A stretch of 64,000 nt of DNA. It comes from Streptomyces pactum. GTDB taxonomy: Bacteria > Actinomycetota > Actinomycetes > Streptomycetales > Streptomycetaceae. The position numbers and the translations under genes are program-made. The notes beneath the pieces are model-generated. The model was not told the origin of the DNA. It saw only the letters and a program-made list of their open reading frames with translations, and searched no databases. Below, piece after piece: positions 54,610-63,019 of this stretch. The stretch is taken from positions 2,170,001-2,234,000 of the forward strand of contig NZ_JACYXC010000001.1 in NCBI RefSeq assembly GCF_016031615.1. The letters run 5' to 3'. Position 1 is the stretch's first letter; each line of letters starts with the position of its first letter.

Positions 54610-54656
54610 GACGTGGGGGTGCCCGGGACCGTCACGGTACCGGGCACCCCCACGTC
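54610..54656. terminator. Bidirectional terminator between pepN copy 2 and the desaturase
   Basis: GACGTGGGGGTGCCCGG and CCGGGCACCCCCACGTC form a perfect 17-bp stem; the loop contains an ACCGT/ACGGT pair that extends it. It is 49 bp after pepN. Confidence 0.9.
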
Positions 54657-54816
54657 ACGGTCGCGGTCCCGGCCCCAACCCCGGCTCCGGACGGTTCAGT
54701 CCGAACCGTCGTACGGGCCCGAACCCGATCGGCCCGGGCCCGAACCGCTCGATCGCGGTCCGGGCCCGGCCGACGCGGGCCGGCGCCCGGTTGGCCCAGG
54801 CCGGGGCCCGGGCGGC

Positions 54817-55791
54817 TCAGGCGCGTTCGGCCCGGGCGCGGCGGCGGGCCAGCAGGGCCGCGCGGCGCTCGTCGAACTTGCGGGCCTGGTCGTCCAGCCC
54901 GCCCATGTACCGGCCGAGTTCGTCCTGGGCCTCCAGCCCCTCGGGGCCGAGACCGGAGATCTCCAGCACCTTGAGGAAGCGCAGCACCGGCTGGAGCACG
55001 TCGTCGTGGTGGATGCGCAGGTTGTAGATCCCGCCGATGGCCATCTGGGCGGCGGCCCGCTCGAAGCCGGGGATGCCGTGGCCGGGCATCCGGAAGTTGA
55101 CCACCACGTCGCGGACCGCGCTCATGGTCTGGTCGGGGGCGAGTTCGAAGGCCTTCGACAGCAGGTTCCGGTAGAAGACCATGTGCAGGTTCTCGTCGGT
55201 GGCGATCCGCGCCAGCATCCGGTCGCACACCGGGTCACCGGAGTGGTGGCCGGTGTTCCGGTGCGATATCCGGGTGGCCAGTTCCTGGAACGCCACGTAC
55301 GCCACCGAGTGCAGCATGCTGTGCCGGTTGTCGGACTCGAAGCCCTCGGACATGTGCTGCATCCGGAAGCGTTCCAGCGCCACCGGGTCCACCGCCCGGG
55401 AGGTGAGCAGGTAGTCCCGCATCACGATGCCGTGGCGGCCCTCCTCGGCGGTCCACCGGTGCACCCAGGTGCCCCAGGCGCCGTCCCGCCCGAAGAGGGT
55501 GGCGATCTCGTGGTGGTAGCTGGGCAGGTTGTCCTCGGTGAGGAGGTTGACCACCAGCGCGGTCCGCCCGATCTCGGTGACCTTGGACTGCTCGGGCGAC
55601 CACGCCTCGCCGCCCATCACCCCGTCGAAGTCCCGGCCCTCGCTCCATGGCACGTACTCGTGCGGCATCCATTCCTTGGCGACCTTCAGATGCCGGTTGA
55701 GTTCGGTCTCGACGACCTCTTCGAGCGCGTACAGAAGCTGGCTGTCACTCCACACGGCACGGCCGTGCGACTGGGCGGGGGCAAGGGTCAC
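54817..55791 (-). CDS. Acyl-ACP desaturase (soluble di-iron)
   Basis: This enzyme puts a double bond into acyl chains held on acyl carrier protein. The 324-residue protein has both di-iron motifs of the family: LLTEDNLPSYHHEIATLFG and TAEEGRHGIVM in the first half, and TDENLHMVFYR in the second. It starts at GTG 55791 with AGGAG upstream and ends in a basic Arg/Ala tail (ERRAALLARRRARAERA). A two-copy 15-bp operator lies 33-64 bp upstream of the start. No ferredoxin or reductase gene adjoins. Confidence 0.93.
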   Translation of the reverse strand: MTLAPAQSHGRAVWSDSQLLYALEEVVETELNRHLKVAKEWMPHEYVPWSEGRDFDGVMGGEAWSPEQSKVTEIGRTALVVNLLTEDNLPSYHHEIATLFGRDGAWGTWVHRWTAEEGRHGIVMRDYLLTSRAVDPVALERFRMQHMSEGFESDNRHSMLHSVAYVAFQELATRISHRNTGHHSGDPVCDRMLARIATDENLHMVFYRNLLSKAFELAPDQTMSAVRDVVVNFRMPGHGIPGFERAAAQMAIGGIYNLRIHHDDVLQPVLRFLKVLEISGLGPEGLEAQDELGRYMGGLDDQARKFDERRAALLARRRARAERA

Positions 55792-55824
55792 GCGAGCTCC
55801 TGGGGACGTAGAGCCATCGGGTAC

Positions 55825-55854
55825 TTACGGTTCCGTAGGTTACGACACCGTAGG
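55825..55854 (-). promoter_or_regulatory. Two-copy 15-bp operator upstream of the desaturase
   Basis: TTACGGTTCCGTAGG (55825-55839) is followed immediately by TTACGACACCGTAGG (55840-55854) and a further TTA. Each contains the dyad TACG-N4-CGTA. Tandem copies exactly 15 bp apart in front of a lipid gene suggest cooperative binding of a TetR-type fatty-acid regulator. Confidence 0.7.
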
Positions 55855-55947
55855 TTAAAGCCGAAATAAATGGCTCGCCATGCGGACGCCGATGCTCTAC
55901 GGACTCCTTGAGGGCCCGGCCCGCCCGGGGTTCCCGTGCCCGTCCGG

Positions 55948-57288
55948 TCAGCCGGTCAACTTCCCGTGCCGAGACCTGAGTTGCTCCAGCCCGAGCGCGG
56001 TGAGGGCGCCGTGGACCCGCAGCCGGGCGATGCCGCCGTCGGGAAAGGTGTCCAGTCGCACATGGGTCACGGTGGCCGGTCCGGGCAGCGGCAGCCGGTG
56101 CGCGGCGTCCGGTTCCAGCCGCACCGGGGGCAGCAGCGGGAACCAGGCGGCCGGGTCGGCGGGGTCGGCGGTGAGCGCGTCGCAGCCGGACAGGGCCGCC
56201 CAGCCGGCCGCGTTGCCCTTGTAGTACGCGGTGTCGATCTCCACCGCCCGCACCTCGCCCTGGCCGGCGAGCCGCAGCCGCGCCCAGTCGTGTCCCCGGT
56301 CGCGGCGGCGCCGGGTCTCCCAGCCGTCCTCCATCTTCCGGGAGAGATCGGGCCGGATCATGTTGAGCGGGGCGGAGAAGAAGCGGTCGGAGGCGTCCTC
56401 GACCACGCCGCCGTGGACCACCGAGGCGAGGTCCACCGTGCCCAGCAGCTCCAGCCAGCCGGGGTCCGGCACCGCCTCGCCGTGGACCCGCAGGCGGGCG
56501 ATCCCGCCGTCCGGGTACTGGCACAGCCGCAGATGGGTCCAGCGACGCCCGTCGGTGACCGGGAAACCGTTGGCGGCGTGGCCGCGCACCGGCGACGGCG
56601 GCACGATCTCCTCCCACCGCACCCGGCCGGAGAGGAGTTCCGCCGTACCCGGGGTGCCGGGCAGGGCGGCCGCCTGCACGCCGATCAGCCACGGGTGGTT
56701 GCCGCGGAAGTGCGCGGTGTCCACCACCAGGCCGCGCACCACCCCCGGCAGGCCGAGCCGGATCAGCGCCCAGTCGTGGTCGTCGCCGGACGGGTGCGGC
56801 GACCCGGCCGAGGTGCCGCGGCGGCGCCGGGTCTCCCAGCCGTCCATGACCTTGCCCTTGTGGCCGAAGGCGTGCGGGTCGAACACCGGCCGCCCGGGCA
56901 GCAGCAGGTTCTCCCGCTCCGCGAAGAACTCGTCGTTGGCGGCGGGCACGGCGCCGCCCAGCCGGCGGTCGGCGAGGTCCACCAGATGGGTGAAGGGGAA
57001 GTCGCCGTGCCGGTAGTCGGCGTAGGGGTCACCGCCGCCGTAGGGGGCGGCGTTCCCGCCGGCCGGATCAGCCGCCGCATCACCGGGCGCCTCGCCGGCG
57101 GGGGCGGCCGGGGCGGAGGTGGCCGGGACGGGCCGGGGTGCCGGAACGGTCGGGGGTGCCGGAACGGCCGGGGGCGTCGCCGGTGAGGCAGTCCGGGGGT
57201 GCCGGAGGCGGGACGACCGGGGGCAGGGGCGGTCGAAGGCGGGGTCCGGGGTGGTCGGACCGCCGGGAGTGGGGCGGTGATCGCGCAT
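55948..57288 (-). CDS. alc: Allantoicase
   Basis: Allantoicase splits allantoate to ureidoglycolate and urea in purine breakdown. Two homologous beta-sandwich repeats can be seen, each with a WETRRRR motif (KVMDGWETRRRRG and KMEDGWETRRRRD), HDWA and a DTAHFRGN or DTAYYKGN block. The 446-residue protein is about 80 residues longer than usual at the N terminus, where a Pro/Ala-rich extension precedes PYGGGDPYADYRHGDFPFTHLVDLADRR. The start at ATG 57288 has GGAGGAG upstream. A LysR-type gene follows upstream on the same strand, and a palindrome sits in the gap. No allantoinase gene adjoins. Confidence 0.93.
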   Translation of the reverse strand: MRDHRPTPGGPTTPDPAFDRPCPRSSRLRHPRTASPATPPAVPAPPTVPAPRPVPATSAPAAPAGEAPGDAAADPAGGNAAPYGGGDPYADYRHGDFPFTHLVDLADRRLGGAVPAANDEFFAERENLLLPGRPVFDPHAFGHKGKVMDGWETRRRRGTSAGSPHPSGDDHDWALIRLGLPGVVRGLVVDTAHFRGNHPWLIGVQAAALPGTPGTAELLSGRVRWEEIVPPSPVRGHAANGFPVTDGRRWTHLRLCQYPDGGIARLRVHGEAVPDPGWLELLGTVDLASVVHGGVVEDASDRFFSAPLNMIRPDLSRKMEDGWETRRRRDRGHDWARLRLAGQGEVRAVEIDTAYYKGNAAGWAALSGCDALTADPADPAAWFPLLPPVRLEPDAAHRLPLPGPATVTHVRLDTFPDGGIARLRVHGALTALGLEQLRSRHGKLTG

Positions 57289-57386
57289 GATCTCCTCCGT
57301 TGTGTCGGGACGCTCGGCTCGGATGGCGGAGCGGGCCGCGGGCGCGGCCTCCGTCACGACTCTCGGGGAGGGCGTTCACACAGGTC

Positions 57387-57404
57387 CATCGAAACTTTTC
57401 GATG
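57387..57404 (-). promoter_or_regulatory. Palindrome upstream of allantoicase
   Basis: CATCGAAACTTTTCGATG is a dyad with 8-bp arms and a CT centre, about 100 bp upstream of the allantoicase ATG and directly after the LysR stop. It is a candidate operator for the purine-degradation regulator (an IclR-type AllR in other Streptomyces) or for the LysR protein. Confidence 0.6.
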
Positions 57405-57411
57405 CTTCCTT

Positions 57412-58368
57412 TCAGTTCGGCTGAACGGTCGCGGGTGCGGGGTCCGTGCCGGAGTGCGCCGTGGCCGCACGCCGGAGCGCGTCGAGCACGGTGGCGTATC
57501 CGGGTGCGCCCTCCGATCCGCGCCGTACCGCCGCCACCACGTGCCGGTGCGGCCGGTCGGCCGCCAGCTCCCGCACCACCACGCCGCGCGGTCCGGGCCC
57601 CGGCGCCACCACGGTCAGGGCCATCCGGGAGACCAGTGCCACGCCCATGCCGGCGGCCACCATGGCGAGGATCGAGTGCCAGTCGGCCGCCGCGTGGGCC
57701 TGTTCCGGCGCGAAACCTGCGGCCTCGCAGGCGGCGGTGGTGATCCGGGACCACGGCCCGCTGCTGCCGAAGATCCACCGCTCGGCGGCGAGGTCGGCCA
57801 GTCGCAGCGCGGGGGCGGTGGCGAGCGGGTGACCGGTGGGCAGCGCCACGTCCAGGGGGTCGGCGAGCAGCGGCAACCGGGTGAACCGCGCGTCGCGGGC
57901 GGTCGGCGCGTGCGCCGCCAGCGACAGCGCCAGGTCGACCGTGCCGTCGGCGAGGAGCGCGTACGCCTCGGCGGCCTCGGCCTCCCGGACGCCGATCTCC
58001 AGCCCCGGGTGGCTGGTGCGCAGCTCCACCACGGCGGGCACCACCAGGGCGGGGACCGCGGTGCCGAACGCGCCGACCCGTACCCGGCCGGTCTCACCGC
58101 GCAGATGGCCGGCCAGCTCGGCGTCGGCCCGTTCCAGCTGGGCGAGCACCTCGTCGGCGTGGCGCAGCACCAGCCGGGCGGCGTCGGTGAGCCGGAGCCG
58201 CCTGCCGTGCGCCTCCAGCAGCGGCACGCCGAGTTGCTTGGCGAGTCCGGACAGCGCCTGGGAGACGGCCGACGGCGTCAGCCGCAGCGCCTCGGCGGTG
58301 GCGGTGACGGTCCCCAGGTCGTGGAGGGTACGCAGCACCCGCAGCTTTCTGATGTCCCAGTCGCCCAT
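57412..58368 (-). CDS. LysR-family transcriptional regulator
   Basis: The 318-residue protein has an N-terminal winged helix (about residues 8-62, with GTVTATAEALRLTPSAVSQALSGL) and the typical two-lobed ligand-binding domain (RVRVGAFGTAVPALVVPAV, then DLALSL and GMGVALVSRMAL). It starts at ATG 58368. It is upstream of allantoicase on the same strand with a 123-bp gap, so it is read in the same direction, not divergent. It could regulate the purine genes or a distant target; the ligand is unknown. Confidence 0.9.
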   Translation of the reverse strand: MGDWDIRKLRVLRTLHDLGTVTATAEALRLTPSAVSQALSGLAKQLGVPLLEAHGRRLRLTDAARLVLRHADEVLAQLERADAELAGHLRGETGRVRVGAFGTAVPALVVPAVVELRTSHPGLEIGVREAEAAEAYALLADGTVDLALSLAAHAPTARDARFTRLPLLADPLDVALPTGHPLATAPALRLADLAAERWIFGSSGPWSRITTAACEAAGFAPEQAHAAADWHSILAMVAAGMGVALVSRMALTVVAPGPGPRGVVVRELAADRPHRHVVAAVRRGSEGAPGYATVLDALRRAATAHSGTDPAPATVQPN

Positions 58369-59561
58369 ACGCGCAAGCTACCCGGCGGCCTCCCGCCGCT
58401 CGGTGGGCGGAGGCAGGCCGGCCGAGGCGGGTCGGCCGGAGACGGGCGGAGGCAGTCCGGGCGGAGACGGTCGGAGGCGGTCCGGCCATGGGCGGCCGGA
58501 GACGGCCCGGCGGGAGACGGGGGCGTCGGAAGGCGGGGGCGTCGGTAACGGCCCCTGGCCTCCGGCGGAGGCCGCGGGGTTCTCGCGGGTTCTCATGGGT
58601 CTGCGGAACCGGGGCCGGGCGGGCGCACGGCCGGGATCCGTCGGCGGGCGCGGCGGTCCCTGGGCCGGGGGCCCGGGCGAGCGGGCGGCTCCCGTACGCC
58701 CGGAGGCGGACGGTGGCTGGGCACGCGGGCGGGGCGTACCGCCTCCGGCGATGGCACCGCCCGGGCGTACGACCGCTCTGAATCCCTGCGGGGGCGCGGC
58801 GGGGACGGGGCCCGGCCGCCAGGCGGAACCGGGCTCGGCGGGCGCACGACCGGGCCCTCCGCCCCCACCGGGCGTAGGGCAGCTCGGCACCATGGGGCGC
58901 GGACATCCCGTCGGACCGGCGTGCCCGCACCCGCGGACCGGCCGGACGGCCCTACGGCGGGCCCGGCAGCCGGGCCCGCCGTCCGGCCATCAGGGGAGGG
59001 AGGCAGCCGGGGCCCGTGCGATGGAAGGACGCACGGGAACGGGGGTCTCCGTGCGACGGCATGCCGGGAGGAAGCGGCGCGCGGCGGGGTTGGGACGCCC
59101 GACGGACCTGCGGCAACGCATGGCGGGTGGAACACTGCGCGCAGCTTGACGACGACGGCGGCGCGCGGCGGGGCGCAGGCGCCGGGGGGCGGCACAGGCG
59201 TGAAACGGCGTCCGGCTCAGCGGGCGAGGCAGGGCACGGCGGGACGGATCGGCGTGCGGAGCGACACATGATGGACCGGTCGATGTGGAGCTACACACGA
59301 CGGACGGGTCGACGTGCAGGGCGGCCGCACGGCAGGCGGGACGGGTCGGTGCGTGGAGCGACACACGACGGACGGGACCACGTGCACGGCGACGCGCGGC
59401 GGGACTGCGGCGCGAACGGCCCGAAGTCGGACCTGCGGCGCGCACGGCACGCAGAAGGGTGGGGGCACGGCGAGGTGGCCGGCCGACGGCGTCACCGCCG
59501 GGGCGCACCGAAGGCACCCACCGGCGGTCTCACCGGTGGGCGCCCTCGCGCGGAAGTCTGG
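58369..59561. repeat. 1.2-kb gene-free region with imperfect tandem repeats
   Basis: No credible coding sequence was found on either strand. The left third (58380-58560) is a run of short GGCGGAGAC/GGTCGGAGGC-like repeats. At 59239-59400 a longer unit recurs: GGAGCGACACATGATGG at 59258, GGAGCTACACACGACGG at 59287 and GGAGCGACACACGACGG at 59355, each followed by a GACGTG or GATGTG block. A further GGCGGGACGGRTCGG precedes the first and third copies. The LysR promoter should be at the left end. Confidence 0.55.
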
Positions 59562-59792
59562 TCAGCCCGTCTGCTTGCGGGACTTGTCCAGCATCATCAC
59601 CAGGCCGGCGATGACCAGGAACGAGACGATCGGCAGCGCGACATAGAGGCCGAGCGTCTCCATGACACTCAGGCCCGGACCCGGGTCGTCGCCGTCGTCA
59701 CGGGTGAGCGCGAACGCGGAGGACGACATCAGCAGCATCAGCGTCGTACCGGCGGACACGGCACCGGCGCGCAGGGCGTTTCTGTTGACCAC
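59562..59792 (-). CDS. Small secreted/membrane protein, 76 residues
   Basis: The protein has a signal-like N terminus (basic start NRNALRAG, then TTLMLLMSSSAFAL), an acidic stretch (TRDDGDDPGPG) and one clear membrane helix (GLYVALPIVSFLVIAGLVMM), and ends DKSRKQTG. This arrangement and composition are unlike the surrounding low-complexity frames. Similar small proteins are conserved in Streptomyces without a known role. It starts at GTG 59792 with GGGAGC just upstream. Confidence 0.75.
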   Translation of the reverse strand: MVNRNALRAGAVSAGTTLMLLMSSSAFALTRDDGDDPGPGLSVMETLGLYVALPIVSFLVIAGLVMMLDKSRKQTG

Positions 59793-59926
59793 GCTCCCAA
59801 ACTAGCGAACCCCCGAAAGCGCCGCGCGTCCGGGGTGCCGTTCGCCCGCCCGCGCGGGGCTTCCCGAGGTGGCGGCCGGAGCGGGTGCGGGGGCGGGCCG
59901 GAGCGGGTCCCGGCCGGCCGGCGGGC

Positions 59927-61081
59927 TCACCCGTGCCCGCCGGCTCCGGGAGCGGGCCGGGGGCCGTCGCAGTCCCGGGCGGCCGCGCACCGGGCCACCT
60001 CCGCCATCAGGGCGTGCAGCCGGGGCGAGGCGGTCAGTTCTTCCAGGGACACCGGGCGGCCCGACGCGTCGGCGATCGGCAGCCGCCAGTTGGGGTATTG
60101 GTCGCAGGTCCCCGGGAGGTTCTGCGGGCGCCGGTCACCCACCGCGTCCGGCAGCCACACCCCCACCATCCGGGCGGGGGTCCGCAGCAGGAAGCGGTAC
60201 ACCGCCTTGATCACGCCTTCCTCCTCGTCCGGCCCTTCGGGCAGCAGCCCGAGCCGTCCCAGCAGGGCCAGCCACTCGGCGACCTCGGCCGCGTCCTCGG
60301 CCCGCTCCCGGGCGAGCGGGCGGGTGAGCAGCCCCAGCCGGTGCCGCAGCTCCACGTGGTCCCCGGTGAGACGAGCCGCGGTGCTCGGCAGGTCGTGCGT
60401 GGTGGCGGTCGCCAGACACGCCTCCCGCCAGGCGCCGGGCGGCAGCGGCTCCGGGCGATCGGCGGCTCGCCCTTCGACGGCCGGGCCGCCGGTCGTCGTC
60501 GTGGCAGCCGCCGGGCCGTCGGTCCTCACCGAGACGGCCACCGGGCCGTCGGCGACGCCGCCCGGCACGGCTGCCGGCCCGGTGGCCGGGTTTCCGGACT
60601 CCGGGCGGTCGCCGCCCACCGGATGTCCGGACGGCGGACTCCCGTGCGCCCCCGGATCCCCGGCCGTCGGGTCGTCGGCCGTGGAACCACCGGCCGCCGG
60701 GACCCCGACCACCAAGGGCTCCCTCGCCGGCGTTCCGGGTGACCGACCGGCCCCGGCGGGCGGGCCCCCGGGAGCGGCGTCGGGGCCGGGACAGGGGCCG
60801 GAGTCGGCAGCGCGGTCCGCCACGGCCGCCACGGGCCCGGCCGCCACCGGCAGGGCGGAGGCGCACACCGGTGCGCCGGGGGCGGGCTCGGCCGGAGCGG
60901 TGACCCGCCCGGCCGCCTGCACCGATCCGGTACCGGGAACCACCTCTCCGCCGCCCCGCCCGTGGTCCGGGCCGTCGTCACCCCACCGCCCGTGCTCGGA
61001 CCCGTTGTCACCCCACCGGCCGTGCTCGGGACCCGTTGTCACCCCGTTCACCTGCGGTATGGCCGCCGCCGCTCGGTTCAC
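59927..61081 (-). pseudogene. malQ: malQ, 3' part (third catalytic residue and C terminus)
   Basis: This is the end of a 4-alpha-glucanotransferase gene (GH77), separated from its 5' part by two in-frame TGA codons at 61193-61195 and 61178-61180. It is in the same reading frame as the 5' part. From about 60465 downward the sequence is normal MalQ: LPPGAWREACLATATTHDLPS, with the third catalytic aspartate in TTHD, then VWLPDAVGDRRPQNLPGTCDQYPNWRLPIAD. The preceding 200 residues are Ala/Gly/Pro/Asp low complexity and include a 10-residue repeat EHGRWGDNGS / EHGRWGDDGP. Translation restart at GTG 61081 would give a protein without the nucleophile. It may be a genuine pseudogene, or the stops may vanish if frame-shifting errors are corrected. 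Confidence 0.75.
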
Positions 61082-61325
61082 CGCCGGCCGGACCGGCGTC
61101 CCCGGGGGCCGCCGTAGCCGCGCGGTCCGTCCTCGTCCCGGGCACCCCCGCCCCGGCTGCCGGATCCCCGGCCCCGGTCACCGCTCCGGCCGTCACCGCT
61201 CGGGCCGTCGTCGCCCCTGACCGTGCCCGTCCTCGTCCGTGCCGCCCCCGCCCCCGTCCCGACCGATCCTGTTCCCACCAGCGCCGTCCCGGCCGGTGCC
61301 GTCCCGGCCATCGTCGTCCCGAGCG
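60465..61325 (-). repeat. Low-complexity insertion of about 860 bp in malQ
   Basis: Between GTSVLWFERTGD (5' part) and LPPGAWREACLA (3' part) normal MalQ has only about ten residues; here there are about 860 bp of GC-rich low-complexity sequence. It includes a 30-31 bp tandem repeat beginning GTCACCCCACCGSCCGTGCTCGG at 60977 and 61007, with a partial copy at 61038, and many CCGGGCCGTCGG-like units. Two TGA codons in the malQ frame are within it. Boundaries are estimates by reading alignment. Confidence 0.65.
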
Positions 61326-63019
61326 TCGCCGGTCCGTTCGAACCACAGCACCGACGTGCCCAGTACGCCGCGCTCGGCGAGCATGTCCCGCACGCCCGGG
61401 CCCACCGTGCCCAGGTCCTCGCCGATCACCACCGCCCCCGCGCGGTGTGCCTCCAGTGCGAGGACGCCGAGCATGGCCTCGGCGTCGTACCGGACGTACG
61501 TGCCCTCCGCCGGGTCCCGCCCCTCGGGCACCCACCACAGGCGGAAGAGCCCCATCACATGGTCGATCCGGAGCGCGCCCGCGTGCCGCAGCACCCCGCG
61601 CAGCAGCTCCCGGAAGGGTGCGTGGCCGGTCGCGGCGAGGGTGTCCGGGCGCCACGGCGGCAGGCCCCAGTCCTGGCCGCGCGCGTTGAACGCGTCCGGG
61701 GGCGCGCCGACCGACATCCCGGCGGCGAACGCGTCCTGCCGCGCCCAGGTGTCGGCGCCCGCCGGGTGGACGCCGACGGCCAGGTCGTGGACGAGGCCGA
61801 TGGCCATCCCCGCCGCCCGGGCGGCGCGCTGCGCGGCGGCGAGCTGGTCGTCCACCAGCCAGGCCAGCCAGCGGTGGAAGTCCACCCGGTCCAGGTGTTC
61901 GCGCCGGGCGCGGGCGGTGTGTGCGGAGCGCGGGTCGCGGAGTCCGGCGGGCCACCGGCGCCAGTCCGGCCCGTACACCTCGGCCAGCGCGCACCAGGTG
62001 GCGTGGTCCTCCAGCGCCTGACCCCGCTCGGCGAGGAAGGCTCGGTGGGCGGCCTGCCGGGCCGGGCTCGCGGGCACCGTGCGCAGCAGTTCCAGTGCCT
62101 GGTACTTCAGTGCCCGGACCCGGTCCCGGTCGATCAGCCGGCCGTGCCGCAGCACGCCGTCTCGCAGGGCGGCGGCCTCGGCCAGCAGGGCGTCGGCACG
62201 GCCCCGGGCCTCCCCGGTCAGCCGGGCGAACTCGGGCACGTCCGCGACCCGCAGGTGGAGCGGGTCGGGGAAGCGCCGGGAGGAGGGACGGTAGGGCGAG
62301 GGGTCGGAGGGGGCACCGGGTGTGCCGGGCATGGCCGCGTGCAACGGGTTGACCTGCACGAACCCTGTCCCGAGGGTCCGGCCGGACCAGTCCGCGAGAT
62401 CCGCCAGGTCGCCGAGGTCGCCCATGCCCCAGGAGCGGGACGACAGCAGGGAGTACAGCTGGACCAGCAGTCCGTGGGTACGGACCGCGGGTGCCGGGAG
62501 CCGGTCCGGGGCGACGATCAGCGGGGCGGCGGCCGAGCGGCCGTCCGGGGCGTGGGCGCGCAGCACATGCTGCCCGAACGGCAGACCGGTGGAGCCTTCC
62601 GGGGCCCGGACGCGGGTGCCGCCGGTACCGGCCGGCGGTCCGGGGGCCGGGTACCGGGCAGCACCCCCGTGCGTCGGGGTGGTGGGGGCCCGTCGCGGCG
62701 CACGGCGATGTGTCTCCGGGGCCCAGTCGTGGCTGCCGCCGTCCTCGGTCTCCACCCGCAGTACGGTGCCCGGCGGCAGCCGCAGGGCGGGCGGGCGCCC
62801 GGGGCGTACCACGACGCAGGGCGGCAGCAGCCGGTGGAGTTCCCGGTGCGCGTGGCGGTTCAGGGCGGCCCGGACCGCCCGCGGTGTGGACGCGTCCACA
62901 CCCATCGCGGCGAGTACCGCCACCACGGTGTCCTCGGGTGCCGGGACGGTCCGGCCCGGTACCGGTTCGTGGTGCGTGGCGACACCGTACAGCTCGGCGA
63001 GCCGCGCTCTGCTTCCCAT
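61193..63019 (-). pseudogene. malQ: malQ, 5' part (core of 4-alpha-glucanotransferase)
   Basis: MalQ transfers 1,4-glucan chains between maltodextrins. The ATG at 63019 (GSRARLAELYGVATHH) opens a frame of 608 residues that covers the N-terminal domain and most of the barrel: SLLSSRSWGMGDLGDLADLADWSG, VNPLHAAMPG, ALRIDHVMGLFRLWW (nucleophile Asp) and VVIGEDLGTVGP (acid/base Glu). It then runs into the low-complexity insertion after VLWFERTGD and stops at TGA 61193. The third catalytic aspartate is in the 3' part, so this product alone should be inactive. A second, shorter Pro/Thr/Arg-rich insert is at about residues 105-135. It is probably one gene with the 3' part. Confidence 0.8.

Noticed and set aside
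58869..59560. Possible CRISPR-like array because of repeated GGAGC.ACACA units
   Set aside because: Repeats are imperfect, of unequal spacing and lack a constant repeat-spacer pattern; no cas genes are present.
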